From contig JAZGFB010000040.1 in NCBI GenBank assembly GCA_036479015.1, forward strand, positions 46,323 through 110,322: 64,000 bases of DNA, in the 5' to 3' direction. Made by a program: the position numbers and the translations under genes. Origin of the DNA: NVTR01 sp036479015. Its GTDB lineage: Bacteria > Pseudomonadota > Alphaproteobacteria > Rhodobacterales > Rhodobacteraceae. The notes beneath the pieces are model-generated. The model had not been told where the DNA came from and ran no database searches. It saw only the letters and a program-made list of their open reading frames with translations. The stretch's first letter is position 1, and every line of letters starts with the position of its first letter. Below, piece by piece: positions 46,025 through 54,508 of the stretch.

Positions 46025-47161
46025 CTAACCAATCAGTGATCCGGAAGTGTTGCGATCATAGTGCTGTTTCAAACGCAGCAACGCGATCCGCAACACCACT
46101 TTGCCAGACCGGGCCGACCAGCCCATGCGTTTTTCGGCCGTTTCCAGCCCTTCCAGCATACAACATACCCGCAGCGCAACATCACCCAGACCCGGACCCA
46201 GATCGCGCAGCGCATCTGAAACACGCTTGCGTGCTCCTGACGAGGTTTCACTAGTTTCATCGGTGTCACCAGTTAACACCTGCTCCCAGTTGGGTGCCCG
46301 CTTGCTGCCCATTTGTGCCACTTCAAAGTCCTCACGCAGCCGCTCGGCAGCAGTCACAAGTTCCGGGCTTAGAAATGGATTTCCGGCCTTATCTTTACGC
46401 CGGGCCATAGAAGAAACAGGCGATTCAGTAAACTTATACCTGCTGGTGCGTCCCTGCGTGAGCTCTGCCTCCAAAATCATACCCTGATTGCCCCCGGTGG
46501 CAAATTTCGGCTCAAACCGTGCGGGTGCTTCGGCAAAACCAACTCTGGCCCCATCGTCATCTTCCAACAGCTTGCTCAACGCTGCCTTACCTGCACTGGT
46601 AATTTTGTAACGCGAAATTCGGGCCGGGGATGGGCAACTGATCCAGCCTTTCAACGCCATTGCCTGGGCAATAGGACGGTCAACCACGGCTGTCCTCACG
46701 GTCCGACCCTGATCCGTTTCCCGTACAATCACCGCCTTTTCCAGATCTTTTGCCACCGCTAGAAAAGCGCCGGGCTCACGTAGCCTCCGCAAAATTCGCC
46801 GCCCCTCACGGTTTATTGTTTCATCATCAGGAGCAGTGGTAGAAAACCGTATTTGTTGGGTCATTAAGTGACTGTCCTTAAAGCTGATTTGTTTTGAATT
46901 TCCTGCCATAGCGGCCGGTTGCACCAGCCCCGTAAGCGCTTCGTCAATCAGTGGATCATCGCGCTGTGTCTCTATCTTGCGGACCTGTCGCAATATGGTT
47001 GAGGCGTGGCAACCCGCGCCTTTGGCAAGCCGGCGAATGGACATACCAGCCTCCGTGTGAACAATGTAATGCAGGGCTGATTTTGGAACCCAACCGGGCA
47101 AACCAATAGCGGAAACCCCACCACCATTACTGATAGATTCATTCGAATTTACGTCCCACAT
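46025..47161 (-). CDS. DUF6456/helix-turn-helix regulator, probable GafA-type gene transfer agent activator
   Basis: This protein of about 378 residues has an N-terminal helix-turn-helix (SIRRLAKGAGCHASTILRQ) followed by RDDPLIDEAL, a central winged-helix-like region (VVDRPIAQAMALKGWISCP, YKITSAGKAAL) and a C-terminal DUF6456 domain (SPVSSMARRKDKAGNPFLSP, ALRDLGPGLGDVALRVCC, GWSARSGKVVLRIAL). This architecture and its divergent small DUF6477 neighbour match, from memory, the Rhodobacter capsulatus gafA (rcc01865)-rcc01866 pair, where GafA directly activates the gene transfer agent cluster. The assignment is inference. The ATG at 47161 is chosen; a longer frame reaches 47233. Confidence 0.75.
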   Translation of the reverse strand: MWDVNSNESISNGGGVSAIGLPGWVPKSALHYIVHTEAGMSIRRLAKGAGCHASTILRQVRKIETQRDDPLIDEALTGLVQPAAMAGNSKQISFKDSHLMTQQIRFSTTAPDDETINREGRRILRRLREPGAFLAVAKDLEKAVIVRETDQGRTVRTAVVDRPIAQAMALKGWISCPSPARISRYKITSAGKAALSKLLEDDDGARVGFAEAPARFEPKFATGGNQGMILEAELTQGRTSRYKFTESPVSSMARRKDKAGNPFLSPELVTAAERLREDFEVAQMGSKRAPNWEQVLTGDTDETSETSSGARKRVSDALRDLGPGLGDVALRVCCMLEGLETAEKRMGWSARSGKVVLRIALLRLKQHYDRNTSGSLIG

Positions 47162-47410
47162 TCTACTGTGCCTTTGCCCCCAAAAGTATGGCAAATGACC
47201 CGTTGAAATTAACGTTCGTCGCCGTTGTTTCAATTGGTGAAACTACCTAGGGTTGTAAGTGTTACCACAAAGTTAATTTTTCTCTTACAATGCATGATTG
47301 GTTCTAAATATAAAATTAGTCAAAAACGACCGCTCGCTTTTCGGGCACAATCGGCAACACCCGCTCAGGTTGAACCACACTGGTCCTGTAAACTGAATGG
47401 GAAAACAGAC

Positions 47411-47704
47411 ATGAGCGACATTTTGCAAATCTTACAAAACCTTCACCGGCCACAACTGTTAATACGTGCCGCCCGATTTGGACTAGAAGAATATAACCGT
47501 GACCGAGATCTTAAACGGGTCATGAAAACAGGCACCGCACCATCACCGGCACGGGCCCTTAACAGCCTTATGGCAGAAGAAGCGTTGCTTGAAGAAACCC
47601 GCCAGACCGGTGCTTCAATCTATAGTGTAAGTCGCCATGTTGAGGTGCTGATCGCGCTCATGGCAGAGGCCCGGCTATTGTCGCGGCCACCCCAGCAAAT
47701 ATAG
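47411..47704 (+). CDS. DUF6477 protein divergent from the DUF6456 regulator
   Basis: This 97-residue small protein has an N-terminal HRPQLLIRAARFGLEEYNRD segment and a C-terminal VSRHVEVLIALMAEARLL helix, characteristic of Rhodobacteraceae DUF6477 proteins. No catalytic motifs are visible. It is divergent from the DUF6456 gene with a 250-base intergenic region between the starts. In related genomes the two genes are neighbours, and this one may correspond to rcc01866 of R. capsulatus. The ATG at 47411 is preferred over an upstream frame to 47225, which lacks conserved sequence. Confidence 0.8.
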   Translation: MSDILQILQNLHRPQLLIRAARFGLEEYNRDRDLKRVMKTGTAPSPARALNSLMAEEALLEETRQTGASIYSVSRHVEVLIALMAEARLLSRPPQQI

Positions 47705-47716
47705 AGCAGACACCGT

Positions 47717-49261
47717 TCAGACAAATGCATCAGGAGACATTGCCTTTTTGCGTGCAACATAGTCAACAAGGGCCTCATGAATTGCTGGATCCAGCGCCGG
47801 GGCCTGATAATTATCCAATAGTTTTTTCACCCGGGCAGCGGCCAGCGCCTGGGTGTCCAACCCACCGTCATCTTCCCAGGTCTCAAACGGTTTATAATCA
47901 AAAACCTCAGAGCGCCAAAAAGCTGATTTGTAATTATCTTGGGTATGTTCACATCCCAAATAGTGCCCGCCAGGTCCGACCTCAGCTATTGCGCCCATGG
48001 CCTGACCATTTTCGCTAATATCAACACCCTTGGACACGTGGTGCAAAACACCCAACTGATCGGCATCCATAATAAATTTTTCATAGGAACTAACCAGCCC
48101 GCCCTCAAGCCAGCCACAGGAATGAAGCATAAAATTCACCCCCGCCAACAGCGCCGTATTCAGCGAATTTGCGGTTTCATAACCCGCCTGGGCATCCGGT
48201 AGTTTTGAGCCACAAAATGACCCACCCGACCGGTACGGCAACCCAAGGCGGCGCGCCAACTGCCCAGCACCAAGGGTGATTTGCGCAGCTTCAGGCGTGC
48301 CAAATGTCGGCGCGCCGGAATTCATATCAATTGACGTCACAAACGCACCAAAAATCACCGGCGCTCCGGGGCGGATCAATTGCGAATAGGCAACACCTGC
48401 CAGGACTTCGGCCAGAACTTGCGTCAATGTGCCGGCCACCGATACCGGGGCCATAGCCCCACCAACAATAAACGGTGAAATGATACAGGCCTGATTGGCG
48501 CGGGCATAGACCTCAAGCGCACCCATCATGATACTGTCAAAGGTCAGCGGCGAATTGATGTTGATCAGGCTGGTCATCACCGTGTTCTGGTCAACGAATT
48601 CCTCGCCAAACAGGATTTTTGACATTTCAACCGAATCCACGGCCCGTTCTGGTTCGGTGACCGAGCCCATATAGGGTTTGTCCGATAGGGTCATATGCGC
48701 CAATAACATATCCAGATGCCGCTTGTTGACCGCCACATCCGTGGGTTCGCACACAGTGCCACCCGAATGGTGCACCCATTTTGACATATAGGTTAATTTC
48801 ACGAAATTCTTGAAATCCGCCATGGTAGCATAACGCCGCCCGCCAGCAATATCGCGCACAAACGGCGGGCCATAGACCGGGGCCAGCACCAGATTACGGC
48901 CGCCAATTTCAACACTTCGTTCAGGGTTGCGGGCATGCTGGGTGATCATTGAGGGGGCCGTAGCACAAAGTTTGCGCGCCAGACCGCGCGGAATATGCAC
49001 GCGCTCCCCCCGAACATCCGCCCCCGCCTGACGCCAGATTTCCAGCGCGTCCGGGTTGTCTACAAAATTGACGCCGATCTCTTCCAGCACGGTTTCGGCA
49101 TTGGCCTCGATGATTTCAAGCGCTTCATCATTCAGAATTTCAAAATTAGGTATGCCGCGTTCAATAAAACGGGCCGTTTCAATTTTGACAGCAGTACGTT
49201 CCGCCCGGCGAGCAGCACCACCACCGCCCCGCACACGTCGCCCTGCTTTCACCTCAGCCAT
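47717..49261 (-). CDS. Trimethylamine methyltransferase (MttB) family protein
   Basis: This corrinoid-dependent methyltransferase family member (514 residues, PF06253) would transfer a methyl group from a quaternary amine such as glycine betaine, carnitine or a similar substrate to a corrinoid protein. Motifs are ALEIIEANAETVLEEIGVNF, GGTVCEPTDV, LLAGVNFMLHSCGWLEGGL and a C-terminal VGPGGHYLGCEHTQDNYKSAFW. It is the non-pyrrolysine type: no in-frame amber codon occurs. The N-terminal Gly/Arg-rich stretch (GRRVRGGGGAARRAER) is typical of Rhodobacterales members. No corrinoid protein is adjacent. Confidence 0.9.
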   Translation of the reverse strand: MAEVKAGRRVRGGGGAARRAERTAVKIETARFIERGIPNFEILNDEALEIIEANAETVLEEIGVNFVDNPDALEIWRQAGADVRGERVHIPRGLARKLCATAPSMITQHARNPERSVEIGGRNLVLAPVYGPPFVRDIAGGRRYATMADFKNFVKLTYMSKWVHHSGGTVCEPTDVAVNKRHLDMLLAHMTLSDKPYMGSVTEPERAVDSVEMSKILFGEEFVDQNTVMTSLININSPLTFDSIMMGALEVYARANQACIISPFIVGGAMAPVSVAGTLTQVLAEVLAGVAYSQLIRPGAPVIFGAFVTSIDMNSGAPTFGTPEAAQITLGAGQLARRLGLPYRSGGSFCGSKLPDAQAGYETANSLNTALLAGVNFMLHSCGWLEGGLVSSYEKFIMDADQLGVLHHVSKGVDISENGQAMGAIAEVGPGGHYLGCEHTQDNYKSAFWRSEVFDYKPFETWEDDGGLDTQALAAARVKKLLDNYQAPALDPAIHEALVDYVARKKAMSPDAFV

Positions 49262-49465
49262 TTGCATTTCCTCAAACTTAGCGTTTCCCTTGCACCTACT
49301 TTTAACCTGACCGGCGAACCTCCCACGCCAATATCCGCCCGTTCCGACGCAAAAACGACATTCTGCCTCCAATGGTCACACATTTCGCAAAATATACTCT
49401 GTGGATTATGGACAGACTTCCCCCAACCTCTTGCACTTGATCCCGGCCCCGCCTAATCACACAGC

Positions 49466-51028
49466 ATGAAAAAAACATCCCATGACCGCCTTTTGATCAT
49501 CGACTTTGGCAGCCAGGTAACCCAGCTTATTGCCCGGCGCCTGCGTGAACTGAACGTCTATTGCGAAATCCACCCTTACCAGAATGTCGATGATGCATTC
49601 CTGGCCTCATTCGCCCCCAAAGCCGTGATCCTGTCAGGCGGCCCGGCAAGCGTGTTTGATGACGGTGCGCCGCGCCCGCCCAAAACTGTTTTTTCGCTCA
49701 ACGTTCCAATCCTGGGCATCTGCTACGGTCAGCAGGTGATGATGGAAATGCTGGGCGGTAAAGTTGAACGTGGCCACGGAACAGCCGAATTTGGCCGCGC
49801 CTATGTGACACCAGGCGGTGACACCCTGCCGCTGCTTGACGGCTGGTTTGACCAAGACAAAGAACAGGTCTGGATGAGCCATGGTGATCATGTCTCAGAA
49901 ATCGCGCCTGGCTTTGCGGTTTACGGCACCTCGCCCAATGCGCCCTTTGCCATCACCGCCGATCCGGCACGTAATTTTTATGCCGTGCAATTTCACCCCG
50001 AGGTACATCACACCCCAAATGGCGCTAAGTTTTATGAAAACTTCGTGCGCTTGGCTGGTTTCTCCGGCGACTGGACAATGTCTGCCTATAAAGACGTAGC
50101 AATCAAAGCGATCCGCGATCAGGTCGGTGATGCCCAAGTCATCTGCGGCCTTTCCGGGGGCGTTGACAGCTCGGTCACCGCCATGCTGCTGCACGAAGCA
50201 ATCGGTGATCAGCTGACCTGCGTCTTCGTCAACAACGGGTTGTTGCGCTTGAACGAGGCCGAAGATGTGGTCAAAATGTTCCGCGACAATTACAATATTT
50301 CGCTGATTTATGCGGACGAACAGGAACTGTTCCTGGGGGAACTGGACGGTCAGTCTGACCCGGAAACCAAACGTAAGATCATCGGCCGCCTATTTATTGA
50401 CGTGTTCCAAAAACACGCCAAGGCTGTCGGCGGTGCTAAGTTCCTGGCACAGGGCACGCTATACCCTGACGTTATTGAATCCGTAAGCTTTTCAGGCGGC
50501 CCCAGCGTCACCATCAAAAGCCACCACAATGTTGGCGGCTTGCCCGAAAAGATGGGCCTGAAACTGGTGGAACCCCTGCGCGAACTTTTCAAAGACGAAG
50601 TCCGTGCGTTGGGTTATGAATTGGGCCTGCCCGCATCATTCATAGGCCGCCACCCCTTCCCCGGCCCCGGCCTTGCAATCCGTTGCCCCGGCGAAATCAC
50701 CCGCGAAAAATTGGACATCCTGCGCCAGGCCGACGCGGTTTATATCGATCAGATCCGCAAGCACGGGCTGTATGACGAGATATGGCAAGCCTTCGTCGCC
50801 ATCCTACCGGTGCGCACCGTCGGCGTCATGGGCGACGGGCGGACATATGATTTCGCCTGCGCGCTGCGGGCGGTGACATCGGTGGACGGGATGACGGCCG
50901 ACTACTACCCGTTCAGCCACGAATTCCTAGGCGAAACCGCCACCCGGATCATTAACGAAGTTCAGGGCATCAACCGCGTGACCTATGACATCACCTCAAA
51001 ACCGCCCGGGACGATTGAGTGGGAATAG
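49466..51028 (+). CDS. guaA: GMP synthase (glutamine-hydrolysing)
   Basis: GuaA converts XMP to GMP using glutamine and ATP. The 520-residue protein has a class I glutamine amidotransferase domain with catalytic Cys86 (GICYGQQ), His177 and Glu179 (FHPEV), then an ATP pyrophosphatase domain with PP-loop SGGVDSS at 230-236 and a dimerisation domain (HHNVGGLPEKMGLKLVEPLRE, GRHPFPGPGLAIR). It is the last gene before a repeat/palindrome region. It diverges from the MttB-like gene. Confidence 0.97.
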   Translation: MKKTSHDRLLIIDFGSQVTQLIARRLRELNVYCEIHPYQNVDDAFLASFAPKAVILSGGPASVFDDGAPRPPKTVFSLNVPILGICYGQQVMMEMLGGKVERGHGTAEFGRAYVTPGGDTLPLLDGWFDQDKEQVWMSHGDHVSEIAPGFAVYGTSPNAPFAITADPARNFYAVQFHPEVHHTPNGAKFYENFVRLAGFSGDWTMSAYKDVAIKAIRDQVGDAQVICGLSGGVDSSVTAMLLHEAIGDQLTCVFVNNGLLRLNEAEDVVKMFRDNYNISLIYADEQELFLGELDGQSDPETKRKIIGRLFIDVFQKHAKAVGGAKFLAQGTLYPDVIESVSFSGGPSVTIKSHHNVGGLPEKMGLKLVEPLRELFKDEVRALGYELGLPASFIGRHPFPGPGLAIRCPGEITREKLDILRQADAVYIDQIRKHGLYDEIWQAFVAILPVRTVGVMGDGRTYDFACALRAVTSVDGMTADYYPFSHEFLGETATRIINEVQGINRVTYDITSKPPGTIEWE

Positions 51029-51205
51029 GGTCTGCAGCTAATGCGTTACTCCTTTTCATTTTCAGAAGTCTGAACCTGCGTAAACACCCCGCCGCCGCAA
51101 CCGGCGACAGGGCGCCATCTTCGTTCACGGCCATCGGCGTCCCCGCCTGTACCGCACCGATAGAATTGCCGTTCTTGGTTACCAATTGATTAATCTTGGT
51201 TCCAC
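51029..51205 (-). pseudogene. Possible decayed short reading frame after guaA
   Basis: On the minus strand the sequence encodes KINQLVTKNGNSIGAVQ then NEDGALSPVAA, and after a one-base shift continues in another frame as GGVFTQVQTSENEKE before a stop. The Gly-rich join (GGCGGCGGGG) is a likely slip site. It might be a frameshifted relic or an uncharacterised element associated with the adjacent palindrome. Neither frame alone is convincing as a gene. Confidence 0.3.
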
Positions 51206-51269
51206 AAATATCCTCGCCGAAGGCACTTTGCTTTTACCTTAAGATTTCGGGCCTTCGGCGAGGATATTT
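51206..51269. repeat. Long perfect palindrome downstream of guaA
   Basis: AAATATCCTCGCCGAAGGC (51206-51224) is the exact reverse complement of 51251-51269, giving a 19-bp perfect stem with a 26-base loop. It lies between guaA and the small monooxygenase-like gene. The perfection and length exceed a normal terminator. It may be a repeated Rhodobacterales intergenic palindrome and also act as a terminator. Confidence 0.75.
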
Positions 51270-51277
51270 TTAGAACA

Positions 51278-51571
51278 ATGATGGGACATTCAGTGTCAAA
51301 CTATGTGATCAACGGCACTATCACCTGTGCCAAGGATGAATTGGGCATGTTTCAGGCGGCAGTCGCCGAACATATTGCATTAACCCGCGCAGAAGTCGGT
51401 AACATCGACTTTGACATCAGGCAGTCCGCCCCCGGATCCTGTACATTTCTGGTCTCGGAATGCTTTGTAGATCAGGCGGCATTTGATCTGCACACAGCAC
51501 GCACCCGGGCGTCATCCTGGTGGCAGAAAACCAAACACATTCCCCGCAAGCTGACCCATAGCTCTAAATGA
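51278..51571 (+). CDS. Antibiotic biosynthesis monooxygenase (ABM) domain protein
   Basis: This 97-residue small protein has the dimeric ferredoxin-like ABM fold signature: NGTITCAKDELGMFQAAVAEHIALTRAEVGNIDFDI and FVDQAAFDLHTART, resembling YgiN-type quinol monooxygenases. The substrate is unknown. The start at 51278 is provisional, with in-frame alternatives one and four codons later. Its stop overlaps the start of the DMT transporter by 4 bases, so they are co-translated. Confidence 0.8.
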   Translation: MMGHSVSNYVINGTITCAKDELGMFQAAVAEHIALTRAEVGNIDFDIRQSAPGSCTFLVSECFVDQAAFDLHTARTRASSWWQKTKHIPRKLTHSSK

Positions 51572-52437
51572 CAATGCCCCCTGCCCAGCCCCTGCGCGCC
51601 GCAATTTGGATGACCGGTGCAATCATATCGTTCAGCGCAATGGCCGTGGCCGGGCGCGAATTGGCCAGCGGGCTCGATACATATGAGATCATGCTTTACC
51701 GCTCGGCAATTGGTCTGGTTGTGGTGGTGCTTGTGGCACGGGTTGCGGGCACTTTGGGCCAAGTGTCGCCCCGGTCTATCCATGTTCATTTCATCCGCAA
51801 CATTGCACATTTCACCGGGCAAAACCTTTGGTTTTTTGCCCTTGGGTTGATCCCACTTGCACAGGTGTTTGCACTTGAATTCACCGCACCGATTTGGGCG
51901 ATGTTTCTGGCGGTTTTGGTCCTGGGGGAAAGCCTGACCAAAATCAGGCTGACCACAGCCGTGCTTGGCTTCGCAGGCGTTCTGATCATCACCCAACCCT
52001 GGGGCGCGCCACTTAGCCTGGGTATCATTGCCGCGGCTCTGGCCGCCATTGGCTTTGCCGGCACGGCCGTTTTTACGCGCCTGTTGACCCGCAGCGAAAC
52101 TGTCACCTGTATCCTGTTCTGGCTGGTGAGCATGCAGTTGGTGTTTTCCCTGATATGTGCCGGCTATGATGGCGATATCACCTGGCCCGGCGCGCAAGCC
52201 TGGCCCTTGATAGTGCTGGTGTCGCTGGCCGGATTGGTGGCGCATTTCTGTATTACCAAGGCGTTGTCCCTGGCCCCGGCAGCCGTCGTAATGCCCGTTG
52301 ATTTTACCCGCCTGCCGCTGATCGCCCTGGTGGGGTATCTGTTTTATAGTGAAGATCTAAGCATCGCCCTGGTGATCGGCAGCACAATGATAATAGGCGC
52401 AAATTATCTTAGCCTTAGCGCCACGTCCAAAAAATAG
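51568..52437 (+). CDS. EamA/DMT-family transporter
   Basis: This 289-residue inner-membrane protein has ten hydrophobic helices and two EamA repeats (PF00892), for example FALGLIPLAQVFALEFTAPIWAMFLAVLVLGES in the first and a parallel AAVVMPVDFTRLPLIALVGYLFYSED in the second. Family members export small metabolites or amino acids. Substrate is not inferable. It overlaps the upstream ABM gene. Confidence 0.9.
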   Translation: MTMPPAQPLRAAIWMTGAIISFSAMAVAGRELASGLDTYEIMLYRSAIGLVVVVLVARVAGTLGQVSPRSIHVHFIRNIAHFTGQNLWFFALGLIPLAQVFALEFTAPIWAMFLAVLVLGESLTKIRLTTAVLGFAGVLIITQPWGAPLSLGIIAAALAAIGFAGTAVFTRLLTRSETVTCILFWLVSMQLVFSLICAGYDGDITWPGAQAWPLIVLVSLAGLVAHFCITKALSLAPAAVVMPVDFTRLPLIALVGYLFYSEDLSIALVIGSTMIIGANYLSLSATSKK

Positions 52438-52583
52438 CTGCCCAACAATGTGTGGTTCCCCACGGCCTCGGGCTTTGAAACCGGATGGGCACAAGATTTT
52501 TGCGCAGCCAATAATCCCGCTAAAGTGGCCATATTTTTCTACCATCACCCGGACCAAACCGCTACCAAGTTGACAACCGTGAT

Positions 52584-53462
52584 ATGGAAATGACCATGAT
52601 CTATAAATCCGCTGCCGACTGGTATAATGACCCGCAGAAAAAAGTCCTCATGTTCGGCATGTCCGGACTTGGCAAAACACATGTTTCCAACATGTTACGC
52701 GCCAATGGTGACTGGTTTCACTATTCCATCGATTACCGCATTGGCACCCGCTATATGGGTGAAGCCATCGATGACAATCTGAAACGCGAGGCGATGAAAA
52801 ACCCGTTTTTGGCCGGACTCCTGCGTTCTGATTCAATCCACTTGGGCTCAAACATCAGTTTTGATGATCTGGCCCCGCTTTCCAGCTATCTGGGAAAGCC
52901 CGGCGATCCGGCAAAGGGGGGTATCAAAATAGACGAATATAAACGCCGACAAGTACAACATGAAAAAGCCGAGATCGCAGCACTGCTCGATGCACCGCAT
53001 TTCATTGAACGCGCCCGTGAACTGTATGAAATCAGCAATTTTATTTGTGACAGTGGCGGGTCAATTTGTGAAGTTGTTGACCCAGAAAATGAAAATGACC
53101 CCGTACTATCACAGCTGTCAAATTCCCTGTTGCTGGTCTGGATCAAAGGATGCGATGAACATACAAACTCACTGATCAGCCGTTTTGATGCCGCCCCAAA
53201 ACCCATGTGCTACAGAACCAAATTTATGGTACAGCTTTGGAGCGAATATCTTTCCAAAAACAATACATTAGCCGATGACGTTGACCCAAATCAATTCATG
53301 CGATGGGCCTTCGCACAAGCCATAGAACAGCGCCAACCGCGTTACGCCGCAATGGCCAAAAACTGGGGTATCACCGTGTCGGCCCAAGACGTGGCAGCAG
53401 CAACGACCCCGGCCGCTTTTGACGCCATGATCGCCAACGCCCTTGAGAAACACCACACCTGA
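52584..53462 (+). CDS. P-loop NTPase-like protein of unknown function
   Basis: This 292-residue soluble protein contains a Walker A-type P-loop GMSGLGKTHVSNML near residue 25, then a mostly helical remainder with an acidic surface. Beyond the P-loop I recognise no known kinase or ATPase family; a nucleoside- or sugar-kinase-like fold is possible. A conserved HYSIDYRIGTRYMGEAI follows. It lies alone between the transporter and metA. Orthologs in Rhodobacteraceae are recalled only as ATPases. The exact start is uncertain; later in-frame ATG codons are at 52590 and 52596. Confidence 0.75.
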   Translation: MEMTMIYKSAADWYNDPQKKVLMFGMSGLGKTHVSNMLRANGDWFHYSIDYRIGTRYMGEAIDDNLKREAMKNPFLAGLLRSDSIHLGSNISFDDLAPLSSYLGKPGDPAKGGIKIDEYKRRQVQHEKAEIAALLDAPHFIERARELYEISNFICDSGGSICEVVDPENENDPVLSQLSNSLLLVWIKGCDEHTNSLISRFDAAPKPMCYRTKFMVQLWSEYLSKNNTLADDVDPNQFMRWAFAQAIEQRQPRYAAMAKNWGITVSAQDVAAATTPAAFDAMIANALEKHHT

Positions 53463-53504
53463 CCCTATCAAAGCCATCCCGACAACCAGTGAATGTAACC
53501 TGCC

Positions 53505-54443
53505 ATGCCCATTACCCTGCCCAAAGATCTTCCCGCCTTTAACATCCTAAAAGATGAAGGCGTAATGGTAATGGCGCAATCGCGCGCCGCCAAGCAGGAC
53601 ATCCGGCCGATGAAGATTGGTCTGCTGAACCTGATGCCGCAGAAAATTCAGACTGAAACCCAGTTTTCCCGCCTGCTTGGGGCGACGCCATTACAGGCAA
53701 ACCTGACCTTGATCAGGATGAGCGGCCACCGCCCCAAAACCGCAGCACCGGCGCATATGGATGAATTTTACCTACCATTCAACGAAATCAAGGATCAAAA
53801 GTTTGACGGCCTGATCATCACCGGTGCCCCGATAGAACACCTGGAATTTGAAGACGTGACCTATTGGAATGAATTGCAACAGGTCTTTGATTGGACCCAG
53901 ACGAATGTTCATTCTACTTTTGGCGTGTGTTGGGGCGGCATGGCGATGGCCTACCATTTCCACGGCGTTAACAAACACATGATGGACCAAAAGGCATTTG
54001 GCTGTTTTCGCCACACCAACCTTGCCCCCAGCTCACCCTATCTGCGGGGGTTTTCCGATGATTGCGTTATCCCTGTCAGCCGTTGGACAGAAATGCGGGC
54101 CACTGAAATTGCTGCCGCCAATGGGCTGGAAACCCTGCTGGGCTCAGATCAGGTCGGCCCTTGTCTGGTGCAAGATCAGGACCACCGCGCGCTTTATATG
54201 TTCAACCATTTTGAATATGACACCGGCACCCTAAAGGAAGAATATGACCGCGACATTGCCAGCAACACCCCGATAAACATACCCGCGAACTATTATCCGG
54301 ATGATGACCCCAGCAAACAACCGCAGAACCGGTGGCGCAGCCATGCGCATTTGCTTTATGGTAACTGGATCAGCGAAATCTATCTGACCACACCGTTTGA
54401 TATGGACAAAATCGGCAGCAAAACCACAGACCTTCGCGGATAA
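53505..54443 (+). CDS. metA: Homoserine O-acyltransferase MetA (probably acetyl-CoA dependent)
   Basis: MetA acylates homoserine at the first committed step of methionine synthesis. The 312-residue protein has the catalytic Cys142 in GVCWGGMAM and the family start MPITLPKDLPAFNIL. At position 111, where E. coli MetA (a succinyltransferase) has Gly, this protein has Glu in TGAPIEHLEFEDVTYW. Glu at that position is reported to shift specificity to acetyl-CoA, so the product is probably O-acetylhomoserine. That is an inference from one residue. It is probably monocistronic. Confidence 0.93.
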   Translation: MPITLPKDLPAFNILKDEGVMVMAQSRAAKQDIRPMKIGLLNLMPQKIQTETQFSRLLGATPLQANLTLIRMSGHRPKTAAPAHMDEFYLPFNEIKDQKFDGLIITGAPIEHLEFEDVTYWNELQQVFDWTQTNVHSTFGVCWGGMAMAYHFHGVNKHMMDQKAFGCFRHTNLAPSSPYLRGFSDDCVIPVSRWTEMRATEIAAANGLETLLGSDQVGPCLVQDQDHRALYMFNHFEYDTGTLKEEYDRDIASNTPINIPANYYPDDDPSKQPQNRWRSHAHLLYGNWISEIYLTTPFDMDKIGSKTTDLRG

Positions 54444-54508
54444 CCTAGCAAGATTGCCATACACATTAGCCCCGTCCATACTGCCAATAACCCATAGGAA
54501 ACCTGGCC

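Noticed and set aside
47717..49372. A longer MttB-family frame starting at 49372
   Set aside because: The extra 37 residues are Cys-rich and unlike the family, and a good ribosome site precedes the ATG at 49261.
50991..51185. A 64-codon minus-strand frame overlapping the end of guaA, read as a gene
   Set aside because: It overlaps guaA, its start is a TTG without ribosome site, and a more natural ending lies in another frame. It is treated as a possible decayed sequence instead.
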